Of a stretch of DNA of 64,000 nt, positions 49,701 to 58,689 are shown one piece after another (position 1 is the first letter of the stretch; each line of letters starts with the position of its first letter). Source of the stretch: Sipunculus nudus. Lineage: Eukaryota > Annelida > Sipuncula > Golfingiida > Sipunculidae. Made by a program: the position numbers and the translations under genes. Under the pieces are notes generated by a model. The model worked only from the letters and a program-made list of their open reading frames with translations, was not told the origin of the DNA and made no database searches. Where the stretch lies: positions 20,809,456 to 20,873,455 of the forward strand of contig CM049318.1 in NCBI GenBank assembly GCA_026874595.1, given 5' to 3'.

Positions 49701-52700
49701 GATCAGCCGGACCACGGCTGGAGTCATTGTTGGTGCGGCAACCAAAACAAGTGGGGTGGGAGTCCCATACCGGGATTAAAGTGCCACAAGCGACACAATA
49801 AGTGGGGTTCTCCATGGCGGGCAAGGGAAAATAAGAATAACTTAAAATCAGTTGGCAAACTCAAAATGACAAACCCAACAGTGGACGAATCTCGCAGCTT
49901 GGGATCATATGTCCATCATGGCTTCCGCCAGAAGAAAATGTGATTATGGGTAACGGAAGTGTGACCTAGATACACGGGAACGAGGCGGGATGGGCGATAA
50001 TAGGCCCAATAAGGGAAAATTTTCGGTTGGCTTACTCTGGCGTATAAACTTTAACAGAGAAAATTCTCATTAATACAGAAACAGCTCACAATTATGTTTA
50101 CTTAATAAAACAGCAATGTAAGAGACTGATCGAGTTTCCGGTTTGACCTACCTTGAAGAAATCAGCAAAGAGTTGACCCACATCATAAGCCACACTGCTC
50201 CCCAGGGATTCAAATTTACACAACTCTAGTAGCTTCTTCATTCTGAAATTGAATGCACTTGATCATATTCTAGCACTATGCTGCCCTCACAGATTCATGG
50301 AAAACCATATATTAGTCAATCTCCATTTCTATTTGGCTTGAGATAAGTCATGAAAGGATCATGTGATCTGACTTAAGCTAAGGGATGACTTATTTTTAAC
50401 CATTTTGACTTTGTTAAATGTGTAGAATGAGTCCTTCCATTAACTTGTTTAATTACTTATTTTACATCTGCAATTCTGCATTCATTCAAAGAGAGTTCCC
50501 ACCAAATACTGAAATATTCAGGTATCTGCATTGTTTTGTTTCAATATGCCAGAATAGTATTATGCTGATAGAAGACTGCTGCTTTAGATGAGTAATTGCA
50601 GGAATAACGATGATGATAATAACAACAAAAACATATATTTCAGACTTCAGAAGAAGATCCAATAAAAAGCATCACATAAGACTTTAAACATATAACAAGG
50701 CCTACAGGCCTAATGCGAACCTGTGCAATGAGATTACACCAGGTATAATGCTTCAATGCTGTACCATTACTTTTCAAGAACATGTGTAACATGTATATGA
50801 ACAATGCAAGTACTAAACACTTAGAACAAGAAACAATTAAACAAACATCACTGCTGCAATTCTGGCATGGGTGCACACAACACAAAAACTAGAATATGGG
50901 TAGTCAACAAGCGACTACGTATATCCACCAAAGTCAGAGTAGGAAAGGTGAAGTGAGGCATGGATTGAGTGGCAAGGGGAAATAGAGTGAGGTGTGTTGC
51001 ATAATAGCCTGGATGTCTGCAGCCGAAATGTGTATGTAGGTTGCGCCACCTACCACAAAATCCAGAAAGCTGTCCAAGATGTATAAACATGCAAAATTTT
51101 AGGCAGATAAGTCAAACCACTACTGTGATATGAGTAATTTTAGCCCATGGCACAAGAACAGACAGACGCTGTGCAAAAATGGTGGCAATTTGGTCCACCA
51201 GTTCTGCGTATGATAAAGAGCTATGTGAGCAAAATTTTTGCCAAATCAGTCAAATGGTTCCTGAGATATGAGCTTGGATGTCTGCAGCGTAAATTTGAAT
51301 GTAGGTGGCGCCACCTGTCATAAAACAAGAAAGTTGTCAAGGATGTATAAACCTGCAAAATTTCAGGTGGATAAGTCAAACCACTGCCCAGATATGAGTA
51401 ATTTTATCCCAAGGCCAATGAACAGATGGACGCTGTGCAAAAATGGTTGCAGGTGGCGCCACCAGTCTTGTAAACTATAAAGCTACCCGATATGTATAAA
51501 CATACCCAATTTTAGGCTGATGTATCAAATTCCTCTGTAGAAATAAGCAGGTGCATACACTGCAAAAGTCAATGTAGGTGGCACCACCTGTCTTGTAAAT
51601 AAGAATACCATCAAAGACGCATAGACAGGTATAAGTCCAATACATCAAACTTCCCCAGAGTTTGATGCACTGGGCTAACAAGGCTTAGATGAGTAAGGCA
51701 TTTGCCCCCGAGTGACCTGTGACAAATTGCTGCCTCAAGCTACTGCACTGAGTGAACTCTGGACCTGCACCTGGCTAGACTAAGTGAACTTTTGACCTGT
51801 AGCAGGCTGCACTGAGGGAACTCTTGACCTGTTGCATAATCTGACACAGTTGGCAGTCTGCCAAAGCTATAAACAGATTCAGGCTGAACTTTGGTGCTAA
51901 ATATGATGCAGTGAGCAGTCTGCCAAAGCTATAAATAGAATGCAGCTACTACACTGAGTGAACTCTTGACCTATATCTGGCTGCACTTCTCCCAATCCTC
52001 TCACTGTGCCAAAACTATTTATAGAGCTGACATCATATTGGCTAATGGCCAACATCAAGGCACTGGCATCTGTCAATGGTAAACCAAGTGCTGCCATCTG
52101 TACACAAAAGTGGTCCCTACTTGAAATAACTTTGAAATTTTTTTTCCTTATACAAAATGCTCTTCAGCTGACTTTTTATAAAAAAAGAAATCAGGAATAT
52201 ATGTAAAATTATTACAGATGTATACTGAAAGCAAAATTAAAATACAGATATATATCACTGATTGCAAATTCTTGAATTAAGTTGAGTAGGGATACCAATA
52301 ATTATAATCCATGTACAGTTGTCTTTATAAAGCCACAGAGAGATGAATATCCATGATTGTAACAATGCATGGTATGAAGAATAACTTAAATCATAAATCT
52401 AAATTTTTTAAAAGCTTTTAAAAAAACTTTTTTTGTCAATATTAACCAAATATAACCTGAAATCTAAATGTCAAGTGGCATGATGTAATAGATGCTGATA
52501 AACTGGTGCCAGGCTAGATGTAACAGCATCACACAGCTAACATATATGGTAAAATGACTCAATTCAATCTCCATAGTTCAGCCAAAAATCATTCATGTGG
52601 AACCATTAATGACAATTATTATAAGAATTGTAGGGATTATTCTTGTAAAATATTTAACAAACTGGCTTCAGTGGCATCAGCTGAAAAACGTTTCGCAAGT

Positions 52701-55177
52701 TTATAACTCATATACGAAGATACAGCAAACTGGCTAAGTTCAGCTTCCCGTAACTCAGCCAAAAAGCACTGAACCTAAATCATTTGAACAAACTTGAATT
52801 ATCAACATCTGAGGATAATTAATGTGTGAGATTTAAGAATTTGGCCCAGTGGGTTTTGAGAAGAAGATCTTTGTAGCCACTGAGCTAAAATGGGCTGTTA
52901 TGGCATATGACTAAATTCAGCTTCCCATAACTTAGCCAAAAGTCACTGAAAAGAGACCATTTGAACAAACTTCAGAAAGCACTACCCTAGGATCATTTCT
53001 GTGTGACATTAAACATTTTGGCCATATGGTTTAAGAGAAGAAGTTTTTTGTAGCCCTCAGTGTGATACAGGCACTAATGACCCTGTACAAAAAAGGCCGA
53101 TGCAGGTGGTGCCACCAATACCTCAATTTAAGATATGACATATGTGACCAACATTGGCATAAAATTTGGTGATGATAGCTCCAGCCGTTTCTAAGATTTT
53201 AATTTTAATATGCCTTTTTTGCACAGTTAACAAAGTTCAACCTTCTGTAACTTGGCCAAAAATCTCCAAACTGGGACCATTCGAACAAACTTGAGAAAGA
53301 TTGTTCTAGGGATCATTTCTGTGAAATATTAGACAATTTGGCTGGACAGTTTCGGAGAAGAAGATTTTTAAAGCTTATTTAGCTTTTTCCCTATAAAATC
53401 TAAGAAAATGCAGTTAGAAAAAAATAAACAAAATCCGATATAGTTTTTTGGATGACTGATTATTTGCAAAAAATTTGGTGATGCTAGCTCCTGCCGTTTT
53501 TGAGATAGCTATGGTTAACGTACAGACGACGCACGAGGCAGGACACACGACGCCGCACCATCGCATAAGCTCACAGGTTCGCTAAAAAGGCATTGCAATA
53601 AAAAGGCAATCTTTTCTGCAGATAACCAACCAAATATCAGAAACATTACTGACCTATACCGCCAGATGCTGGCCGTTACGGATGTTGGGGATGCCGTAGT
53701 TTCTAGGTTCACATTCTCCTCCGTATTTTGCGCTTTGATGACTTTCCGTGTTTGATATAAGAATGTAATCCCTAATACACTGAAGGAACTTCCCAGAAAC
53801 AGCCATCCTGACTTGACGGCACTTGTTAAAAGTTTCTCAAAGGCCTCACTATACTGCACTGTTTTACTGTACACAAAATATGTGGCACCTGACAGCAGAG
53901 CAAGTCGGAGCGTCTCCAAGATGGCTTTAGCGTGGAGTAGGAACGGCATCATTTTTCGAGGGTGGTGGTTGATAATTGTTCCTTTCATGCTCACGTGAAT
54001 CACGGCAGCCATTAAACAGATGTTTGCACTAGTTAACCCTAGTCCAGCCAGAGCGATGTTCAAAACCTGAGGTCGGTCGATGCACTGGATTGCTTCCAAC
54101 TGTAGCAGGTAGCTGTACCCATAAGTGGTCAACCTGGAATATTAATAATATAAAATTACACACTCAATAATTCAAGATATCTCCTTATCATTAAACAGGC
54201 TATATATAACAGATCTATTCTTTACATTCTGAATGAATGTGTTCTGTTCTTTAATTGCAGTGTGATGTCCCATGTATGAAAATACAAATTTTAATATTCC
54301 CAAATTAGTCAGGAAGAAGCACTGATTATAATGCACACAAAAAATAAAACAATTTCAGAGGATTTACATTAATGGAAATTATTAGTTCATCTTGGTCAAA
54401 ACATTTCAAGTAAGCACAAAGTTTGATTATCCAAGAAGGGACTTTGGAAATCACTTGGAGTCAAATGCAAAGACAATGTACAGCTCTCTGCCCTAATCTG
54501 TCCATCTGCTGTGGAAAATAGCTTCTTGAAGGTGTGAAACAACAAAATAAGGACTGGGCAGACATTTATTAAACACAAAGTTATAGTTCAGTGGACAATT
54601 GGTCAGTAGGCAAAGCTCAAGAAAATTAAGATTATTGACCACACTGAAATTTCATGGAGCCTTGAATTATAAGCATGTAAGGTAGCACCAGCTTCTTTGG
54701 TCTTAGTATTATGATCAGCAATGGGGTTTATTAAAGACCCAGAACCCACAGGTGTGGTAGACACTGGGCCTGGGTGACAGAGGGATAAAAAATAAATGAC
54801 AGGAAAATTGTGCTACAACCCTGTTAAATATAGTCTTAAACCCAGATGAACTCTGCAGATGTAAATACTAAGGTTAAGAATTATATCAGTCAGCATTAAA
54901 ATCAACAACAAAAAAATCTTTTAAAAACATAAAGTAGCTTGGAGGGACTGTGGTCCTGTAGTAGTTAGTGGTCAATAGGTTCAACCATGATGGGTGACTT
55001 ACCAGCCTGCATTGAGGATAGCTTCAATTACCCCTGGAATAACAAGGTCATCTGACCCGACATTTAATCGCTTCCCGAACACTCTGAGACCCGGCATGAT
55101 GACTGGACAATGAAGATGGTCAGCCCAGTCTGCCTGTCCTTGAATTTGACCTCATGGATCACATCCAGTCCTGTTCC
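34729..55177 (-). CDS. DAGLB: sn-1-specific diacylglycerol lipase beta, eleven coding exons
   Basis: Coding exons in order: 55097-55003, 54133-53654, 50242-50152, 40904-40663, 40326-40200, 39473-39390, 38763-38593, 38010-37883, 37189-37048, 36713-36472, 34897-34729. Phases agree and give about 656 residues, DAGL-beta size without the long DAGL-alpha tail. The protein opens MPGLRVFGKRLNVGSDDLV, then four membrane segments (about residues 16-165) and a lipase_3 alpha/beta-hydrolase domain. Marks include VTIRGTLS, the nucleophile elbow GHSLGAG (Ser440), Asp492 in SLGDDV and His637 in RHHTPW. The enzyme cleaves the sn-1 acyl chain of diacylglycerol, making 2-arachidonoylglycerol at the inner face of membranes. 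A 5'UTR acceptor at about 55178 implies a further upstream non-coding exon. The exon 10 acceptor (before 36713) is chosen by phase and is the least certain border. Intron 3 carries the DIRS elements. Confidence 0.95.
35205..35880. repeat. Dispersed repeat in the last DAGL intron
   Basis: The block from CTAGAATATGGGTAGTTGAC through GGATTGAGTGGCAAGGGG to CAGATGGACGCTGTGCAAAA is shared, in the same orientation, with 50888-51480. It includes GGTGGTGCCACCTG. Downstream text (GGTTCCCGAGATATG) shows it was once a tandem-unit repeat. Confidence 0.65.
36915..36992 (-). mobile_element. SINE head fragment (tRNA-like), copy F
   Basis: On the minus strand GCTTCTGTGGCTCAGTGG and GTGAGTTCAAAACTCAC form D-like and T-like arms. 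The anticodon stem does not pair and the 3' end does not match the 5' end, so this is the tRNA-related head of the SINE family, not a working tRNA. It lies in the DAGL intron between exons 9 and 10. Confidence 0.6.
38200..38405. repeat. Dispersed repeat, GGTCTTA/AGACAGG family, copy 2, with long G-runs
   Basis: Text such as AATGTGGTCTTAATA, AGACAGGTCAGTTTAAACC and AGACAGGTGGTCTTTCAGAC matches copy 1. In the middle are runs of 15 G (38316-38330) and 12 G (38332-38343). It lies in the DAGL intron between exons 7 and 8. Confidence 0.65.
41700..42430. promoter_or_regulatory. CCAAT/CpG island in DAGL intron 3 (weak promoter candidate)
   Basis: A GC- and CpG-richer patch in AT-rich intron carries CCAAT boxes at 41928-41932 and 41976-41980, reverse ones (ATTGG) at 42306-42310 and 42361-42365, and CACCAGGTGGCGG (CTCF-like) at 41871-41883. 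GCCAATCAGAT is shared with the segment at 23.7 kb. An ATG at 42093 opens a short frame (MYLLSAELKPASE) before a GTGTGC that could be a poor donor. This could be an alternative promoter or an inserted element. Confidence 0.3.
42495..42720. repeat. ATAAG-based minisatellite
   Basis: GATAAGATAAGAATAA units of about 15-16 bases, built from the pentamer ATAAG, cover some 225 bases. The frame at 42493-42744 on the minus strand is a by-product of the array. Confidence 0.93.
42737..43040. mobile_element. Miniature DIRS-derived element bounded by a perfect 64-bp inverted repeat
   Basis: Bases 42737-42800 and 42977-43040 are exact inverse copies (64 of 64). Their inner halves read TTAGTAAACTGTTGTGAGC and TTTTCTGTATTA, close to the terminal repeat of the full DIRS element next door. 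The 176-base centre up to about 42955 (TTTATACGCCAGAGTAAGCC, TATCTAGGTCACACTTCC) matches, inverted, the DIRS 5' leader at 49937-50064. It is thus an internally deleted derivative lying in the opposite orientation. The outer 30 bases (CCCCCCATTCCCTCCCTGTG and on) are not in the big element's ends. Confidence 0.75.
43088..45699. repeat. Nested repeat inside the DIRS element, with a diverged internal duplication
   Basis: Starts near GGACCTATGGGTCACGACG, CTCAGCTG, and ends in a GACGGACGG run (45613-45650) followed by TCAGCTGAGCTAAAAA. Two diverged copies of a 550-600-bp block lie at about 44390-44960 and 45065-45600, sharing GGGCAAAATTTAAGGTAC, CATTATGTTTGGGCCCATAA and GATATTAGGCAGTC. The rest (43100-44380) is AT-rich without a supported gene. 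Confidence 0.6.
45753..46887 (-). pseudogene. DIRS tyrosine recombinase, frame broken at a 15-G run
   Basis: From about 46887 (MRALIGHLKDQG) the N-terminal and core-binding region runs to the catalytic Arg in LASASRRSELHAL (about 46395). After a run of 15 G (C on the + strand, 46158-46172) the frame changes. The second frame gives AHDIRA (His and Arg of H-x-x-R) and GYWKSPSTFTRFYL (Trp and the nucleophile Tyr). So all residues of the R...HxxR...W...Y set are present but split over two frames. The enzyme would integrate circular cDNA. The frame overlaps the end of the RNase H region, as is usual in DIRS. The run length may be an assembly matter rather than a true mutation. Confidence 0.85.
46900..47687 (-). 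pseudogene. DIRS RNase H and connector region
   Basis: The frame gives TIYTDASLLGWGAHL (first Asp), LHINILELCA (Glu), IRTDNTTVVAYINKQGG (second Asp) and NILADALSR (last Asp), the RNase H set of DIRS elements, at about 47660-47301. The connector with FDFPSHP and APPLIRRVL words follows to about 46900. The reverse transcriptase that should precede it is absent: its first residues follow the Arg/Ser-rich gag tail directly, in another frame. Confidence 0.85.
47690..49824 (-). pseudogene. DIRS gag with internal duplication
   Basis: Opens at 49824 (MPAMENPTYCVAC) with three CxxC pairs in the first 46 residues (Cys 10/13, 26/29, 43/46), a zinc-ribbon-like start. A Pro/Ser-rich middle follows. The conserved C-terminal part includes NDIWQASANTCAELNQVVW and FTGSLLFGGHLRPLF (about 48125-47920), then an Arg/Ser tail. 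A 175-bp direct duplication (48509-48683 and 48684-48858) shifts the frame between the two halves, and other frame changes are likely in the Pro-rich part. Confidence 0.75.
48509..48858. repeat. 175-bp tandem duplication in DIRS gag
   Basis: Two adjacent copies offset by exactly 175 bases differ at only a few positions (for example CACACGGC against CACAAGGC). Since 175 is not a multiple of three, the duplication shifts the reading frame. Confidence 0.93.
50260..50860. other. DAGL intron 2 segment, nothing recognised
   Basis: Plain AT-rich intron sequence upstream of exon 3; no coding, RNA or repeat signal seen. Confidence 0.5.
50888..51680. repeat. Dispersed repeat with three tandem units around GTAGGTGGCGCCACCTG
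   Basis: After a leader shared with 35205-35520, three diverged units of about 150-240 bases follow. Each has AGGTGGCGCCACC-type text (about 51037, 51301, 51448; also 51571), AAGATGTATAAAC, AAATTTTAGGC, and the first two and their successor CAGATGGACGCTGTGCAAAA. The word CAGGTGGCGCCACCTG is a perfect palindrome. Confidence 0.7.
52560..53515. repeat. Tandem repeat of about 180-bp units in DAGL intron 2
   Basis: CTTCCCATAACTTAGCCAAAA, CACTGAA, CCATTTGAACAAACTT, GGATCATTTCTGTG and GAGAAGAAG recur in order at about 52570, 52745, 52920 and 53235. The array ends next to a block reading AAATTTGGTGATGCTAGCTC and lies 140 bases from exon 2. Confidence 0.75.
54700..54930 (+). mobile_element. SINE tail fragment, copy E
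   Basis: GATCAGCAATGGGG, CCCAGAACCCACAGGTG, GTAGACACTGGG and GCAGATGTAAATACTAAG match the 3' half of copies A and B. The tRNA-like head is missing. It lies in DAGL intron 1, 75 bases from exon 1. Confidence 0.6.
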
Positions 55178-56570
55178 CTGCAACTATATTAACCAAATAA
55201 TATAAATAAGTTATCTGAAAAAAAAAAAAAAAAATTTACAAAGAACATTTCTTTTTTACGTATGGGAATTGATATACATAACTGATTTTAAAATGTTCAA
55301 TAAAATACAAATTCATATGACCATATATGTCTGAAATTATTAAAATTATTACTGTAAGGAGACTGAATGAAATTAAGTTATAGCCTGATATGACCACCTT
55401 TATGACTGTCAACTGATTTTACACTATTCCTTGGTTTTCTTTATTAAGTCTATTCACTATTTAGTCAGCAAACCAAAAACAGCACACATGAGAGGAGTAA
55501 AATTATGGCATATTTGTGAATTGACTTGTGAAGAATATTTACTTTAAAGGCCCAATCACCTATCTGACCTTTATAAACTAAAGGTAATCCCTTGGAGCTT
55601 TTATAAAAAAAGATGTCAGAAAATGTGGATATCACCGCACACAGCTGCTTGTTTTGTTTATATCAATGTGTTAATTATGTGTGTTGGCCCACCAAAATAA
55701 CCAAAACATATTCAACAAAGGCATCTGGCTGCAAGTCAGATAGGCCAAAGCTTTCAAAATGGCATTTTGCAACAAGTGACCTTTCTACCTCCGCATATAT
55801 GCATGATTTTTATACGTTTTTTCCTGTTTGTCAACACTGCTGTGTTTACAAATATGTTGTTGATAAACAAATTCATACATCCTTCACCATGGCCTAATAA
55901 GAACTTTTCACAAGCAAAATTACCCTCAGATCATTAATTTATACAGAGAGGATGCCAGAAATCAATTCTTTTTCAAAAGGTAGGTAAACGGGAACCTTTA
56001 ATTATACAGAGTCTTTTACTGCAACCCAAGAATATTGCCATTTACGTGTCCATGTTGTGGAGTAATGTCAGATGTCAGTGTATTGTCCACAGATCAATCA
56101 AACAATTCCTTAAAGGTGCCCATTCACCATTCAGGTTCCAGACTATATGACAAGGCAGTATCAGAATCTCGCAAAATTGGCATAGACCTTGAGAATTTAT
56201 GGAGTATTTCAACGCCTTCCCGCCCAATTTTGCAGTCTACATCTCGTAAGAAAACTCTCCGCTAATTCTGCAGCTCCCTGCGAGTTCACAAATAATAAGT
56301 TTAATAAGTCCTCCGTTCTCACATCTATATACTGTGTCATACTCAGTTATATATGGAAGTTATTTGGGAACACAGACTCATTATATAAAGCGCGGAATGT
56401 GGTAAAAAATTGAAAAATAAATATTGCCTATAACATAAAGGCATTCTGGAAAGAATACAATCATTATTATGATGTAATCGATAGTTGCCTTTGGTAATCG
56501 AGCGCTTGAAAGTGGCAGCAAACCGACTGACTTTCGATAAAACTCGATGATCGGCCCACCACTAGCTTTA
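55178..56570. other. Upstream flank or intron of DAGL, nothing recognised
   Basis: AT-rich. A more balanced stretch at 56035-56270 has an open frame starting MPFTCPCCGVMSDVSVL with CxxC, but no known domain, so it is not called a gene. Confidence 0.45.
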
Positions 56571-56572
56571 AC

Positions 56573-56816
56573 CAGGCCTGGTGACTAGTGGACCTGCAAA
56601 CCCTAGGTATGCAACCATCCCCATTGCTGGGTCATACTACCACGGAACAACCAAAAGTTACACTCATTAGTGAGTGAAACATGGCCATTAAGCCTTCAAA
56701 GTGCTCACCCAGGATAAGAGCTGACCGTGAAAAATCACATTGCCTGAGGTGAGACTCATACTCACGATCTCCCAGCTCGGAAGCTTGTGCTATACCCCTG
56801 AGCCACAGAAGCTGGT
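56573..56816 (-). mobile_element. tRNA-derived SINE, copy C
   Basis: On the minus strand it starts CCAGCTTCTGTGGCTCAGG with an A box, then GAGATCGTGAGTATGAGTCTC (B-box region), GGGTGAGCACTTTGAAGG, TGTTTCACTCACTAATGAG and TGACCCAGCAATGGGGATGG. It lacks the tail of copies A and B. Confidence 0.7.
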
Positions 56817-57049
56817 AAACAATTTTTTTATGTTTTCTCAGTATTGAACAGAGTAAGGTATTACCTGAACTGCGGTTAAATGGGTGGGTGTTTTTTTTCA
56901 TATACCTTTTTTTCATGAATTTTTTTAGTGGAGGTAACCACCTCCATTTTTCTATTTACATCTGCAGATTTCCATTTTGGTTTTGGAACTTTGGGACAGG
57001 GCAGGGGCACTAGCTTCCTGTCATTTTATTTTATTTTATACCTACTGTC

Positions 57050-57258
57050 ACCAAGGCCTGGTGTCTACCACACCTGGATGTCCTGGGTGTGTAATCATCC
57101 CAATTTTTTTTAGATTTACTGGGTCATAACACCAAGGAACCTCCCAAAGATGCACATGTTTGTAAGTGATACACGGCTGTGGGGTACAGCCTTCCCATTA
57201 AGCCTACAATGTACTCACCCTTGGTTGGGGCAGACCGTGAAAAGCCACAGAAGCCATT
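57050..57258 (-). mobile_element. SINE copy D with the tRNA head deleted
   Basis: On the minus strand GCTTCTGTGGC is followed directly by TTTTCACGGTCTGCCCC, so about 60 bases holding most of the A box and the whole B box are gone. The rest follows copy C and ends GTGGTAGACACCAGGCC. Without the boxes it cannot be a polymerase III unit. Confidence 0.65.
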
Positions 57259-57875
57259 CTAGATTTACCATTTATTTGAAGTTAACATGTTTCCTTATGA
57301 TTATAAAATGAGTCTTTCATTGTGCAGGCTCACCGTAATGTATCATTTTAATTCTAGTTTATTCTGTATATTTTATGTATATTTTTTATATATTATATTT
57401 TATTTTTCATGTATATTTTTAAATTTTAAATGTAACCTTTTAGCCGTTTCATGTACAAAACATATCAGGAAAAACAGGTGGCTATGGGTGGTGGGTATAA
57501 AAAAAAATTCTACAAACTGATGTGACAGCTCTTGGTTTTAAAGAAGAGAATTTCCTCAAGAGAAATTAATTATTTTAGTATTTGATAATCTGCTTTATTT
57601 CCCATGACTTTGACTGTACATTGTATATAACCTTTCTAGACATTAGTCAAATGTCAGACTGTTTTGAGTTGTTTTATAATACTCAGTAAATACTGCATTA
57701 TTGACATAACATTTAACTTTAAAAAATGCATATGCAAACATGAACATTAAACAACAATTTGCATGTATTTTTAATTAAACAGAACATTTCAATAAAATCT
57801 TATATTTCTAACATCAAAAATCTCACTTTTAAAACAGTAATAAACATGGTAAAATATCTTCGACACTAATGTTTA
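57259..57875. other. Noncoding AT-rich DNA
   Basis: No gene, RNA or repeat recognised. Confidence 0.5.
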
Positions 57876-58080
57876 GCAGGGGCAGTTCCAGGACTTGGAA
57901 AAAGGGGGTCCAACCCAGGAGGACTATGATAAACCTAAATAAAAGGTCCTCAGGTTCGGAAAAGGGGGGTGGGGGGTCCAGGCCGAAAAATTGGTCTGAA
58001 GACTTTAAAAAAAAGGTTGCTTCGGCTGAAATGGGGGGGGGGGGGGGGGTCTGGACCCCCCCCCCCCCCCCCTTGGATGT
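57876..58080. repeat. Dispersed repeat ending in a G17-TCTGGA-C17 hairpin
   Basis: Begins GCAGGGGCAGTTCCAGGAC and carries GGGGGTCCAACCC and GGGGGGTCCAGGCC words. At 58033-58072 a run of 17 G, six bases (TCTGGA) and a run of 17 C make a perfect 17-bp stem. Confidence 0.7.
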
Positions 58081-58171
58081 GCTTCTGTTTAGATGATGAA
58101 ACCAAAATTCATACGTGAATGTTACATGACCGACAGATCCTGTTGGAGTTTATAATTATTTATATACCTGT

Positions 58172-58190
58172 GGGGGGGGGGGGGGGGGGG
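58172..58190. repeat. G19 homopolymer
   Basis: Nineteen consecutive G. Similar runs lie at 33804-33820, 38316-38330 and 63760-63773. Confidence 0.95.
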
Positions 58191-58379
58191 AAGTAGTGAT
58201 GTGTTATTGGTTAATAAATCCCTTTAACCATTTTTTAAATAGTATATTATACAGACAATGAAACAGAATTCATAGTCCTGAAGTTGCATTATCAACTGTC
58301 AATTACAGTTTTTGAAGTAAGGAAACATATGTTGGATATCTTGTACATACCTAAAATGCCAAGCTGTCATTTCATGCAC

Positions 58380-58625
58380 TCGGGCGTCTGTCATTCACTG
58401 ATGGGCGATATTCAAGGGAACCGTCAAGTAGCGCCATCTATCAGTAAACGGAAGAACTTTTTATGCGCACTACTAGTCTCTCCGACAGACGCCAGATGCC
58501 GCCATCGCTTACAAAAACCCACGCGGTTTACTAGTGGGAGAGACTTTCGAACTTCGACCAGATGATGCCAAGGTGTATCGGCGTTTAAAACACACATTCC
58601 GTCAGTTTTCTGAAAAGAAATTTTT
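58380..58625 (-). promoter_or_regulatory. Candidate DAGL promoter / first non-coding exon (weak)
   Basis: A CpG-richer patch 3.3 kb upstream of the DAGL start codon exon. On the minus strand it has GTAAGCGATGGCGGCATC, a YY1/initiator-like word that also contains a possible donor (GTAAGC), and GATAGATGGCGCTAC, a CTCF-like site (58428-58442). A splice acceptor at about 55178 shows that some upstream exon must exist. This is one of a few CpG-richer places it could be. Confidence 0.25.
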
Positions 58626-58631
58626 GTAAAG

Positions 58632-58632
<1 letters not shown>

Positions 58633-58668
<36 letters not shown>
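58633..58668. repeat. (GA)n microsatellite
   Basis: About 18 uninterrupted GA dinucleotides. Confidence 0.95.
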
Positions 58669-58669
<1 letters not shown>

Positions 58670-58689
58670 TTTAACGGAAAAATCCACAA

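Larger units (their letters stand above)
43041..50110 (-). mobile_element. DIRS-like tyrosine-recombinase retrotransposon, RT-deleted, in DAGL intron 3
   Basis: Inverted terminal repeats at 43041-43087 and 50064-50110 match at 46 of 47 bases. Minus-strand order is gag, RNase H, tyrosine recombinase, the DIRS order, but no reverse transcriptase lies between gag and RNase H. DIRS elements integrate by recombinase and make no target duplication; none is seen. The coding part (45.7-49.9 kb) is far richer in G and C than the host intron. Between the recombinase and the left repeat lies about 2.6 kb of unrelated AT-rich repeat, taken as a nested insertion. The copy is dead: gag is duplicated and shifted, RT is missing and the recombinase frame is broken. 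Confidence 0.85.

Noticed and set aside
56035-56265. 76-codon frame with CPCC motif as a zinc-binding gene
   Set aside because: One CxxC-like pair only, no partner ligands or splice sites, no recognised family.
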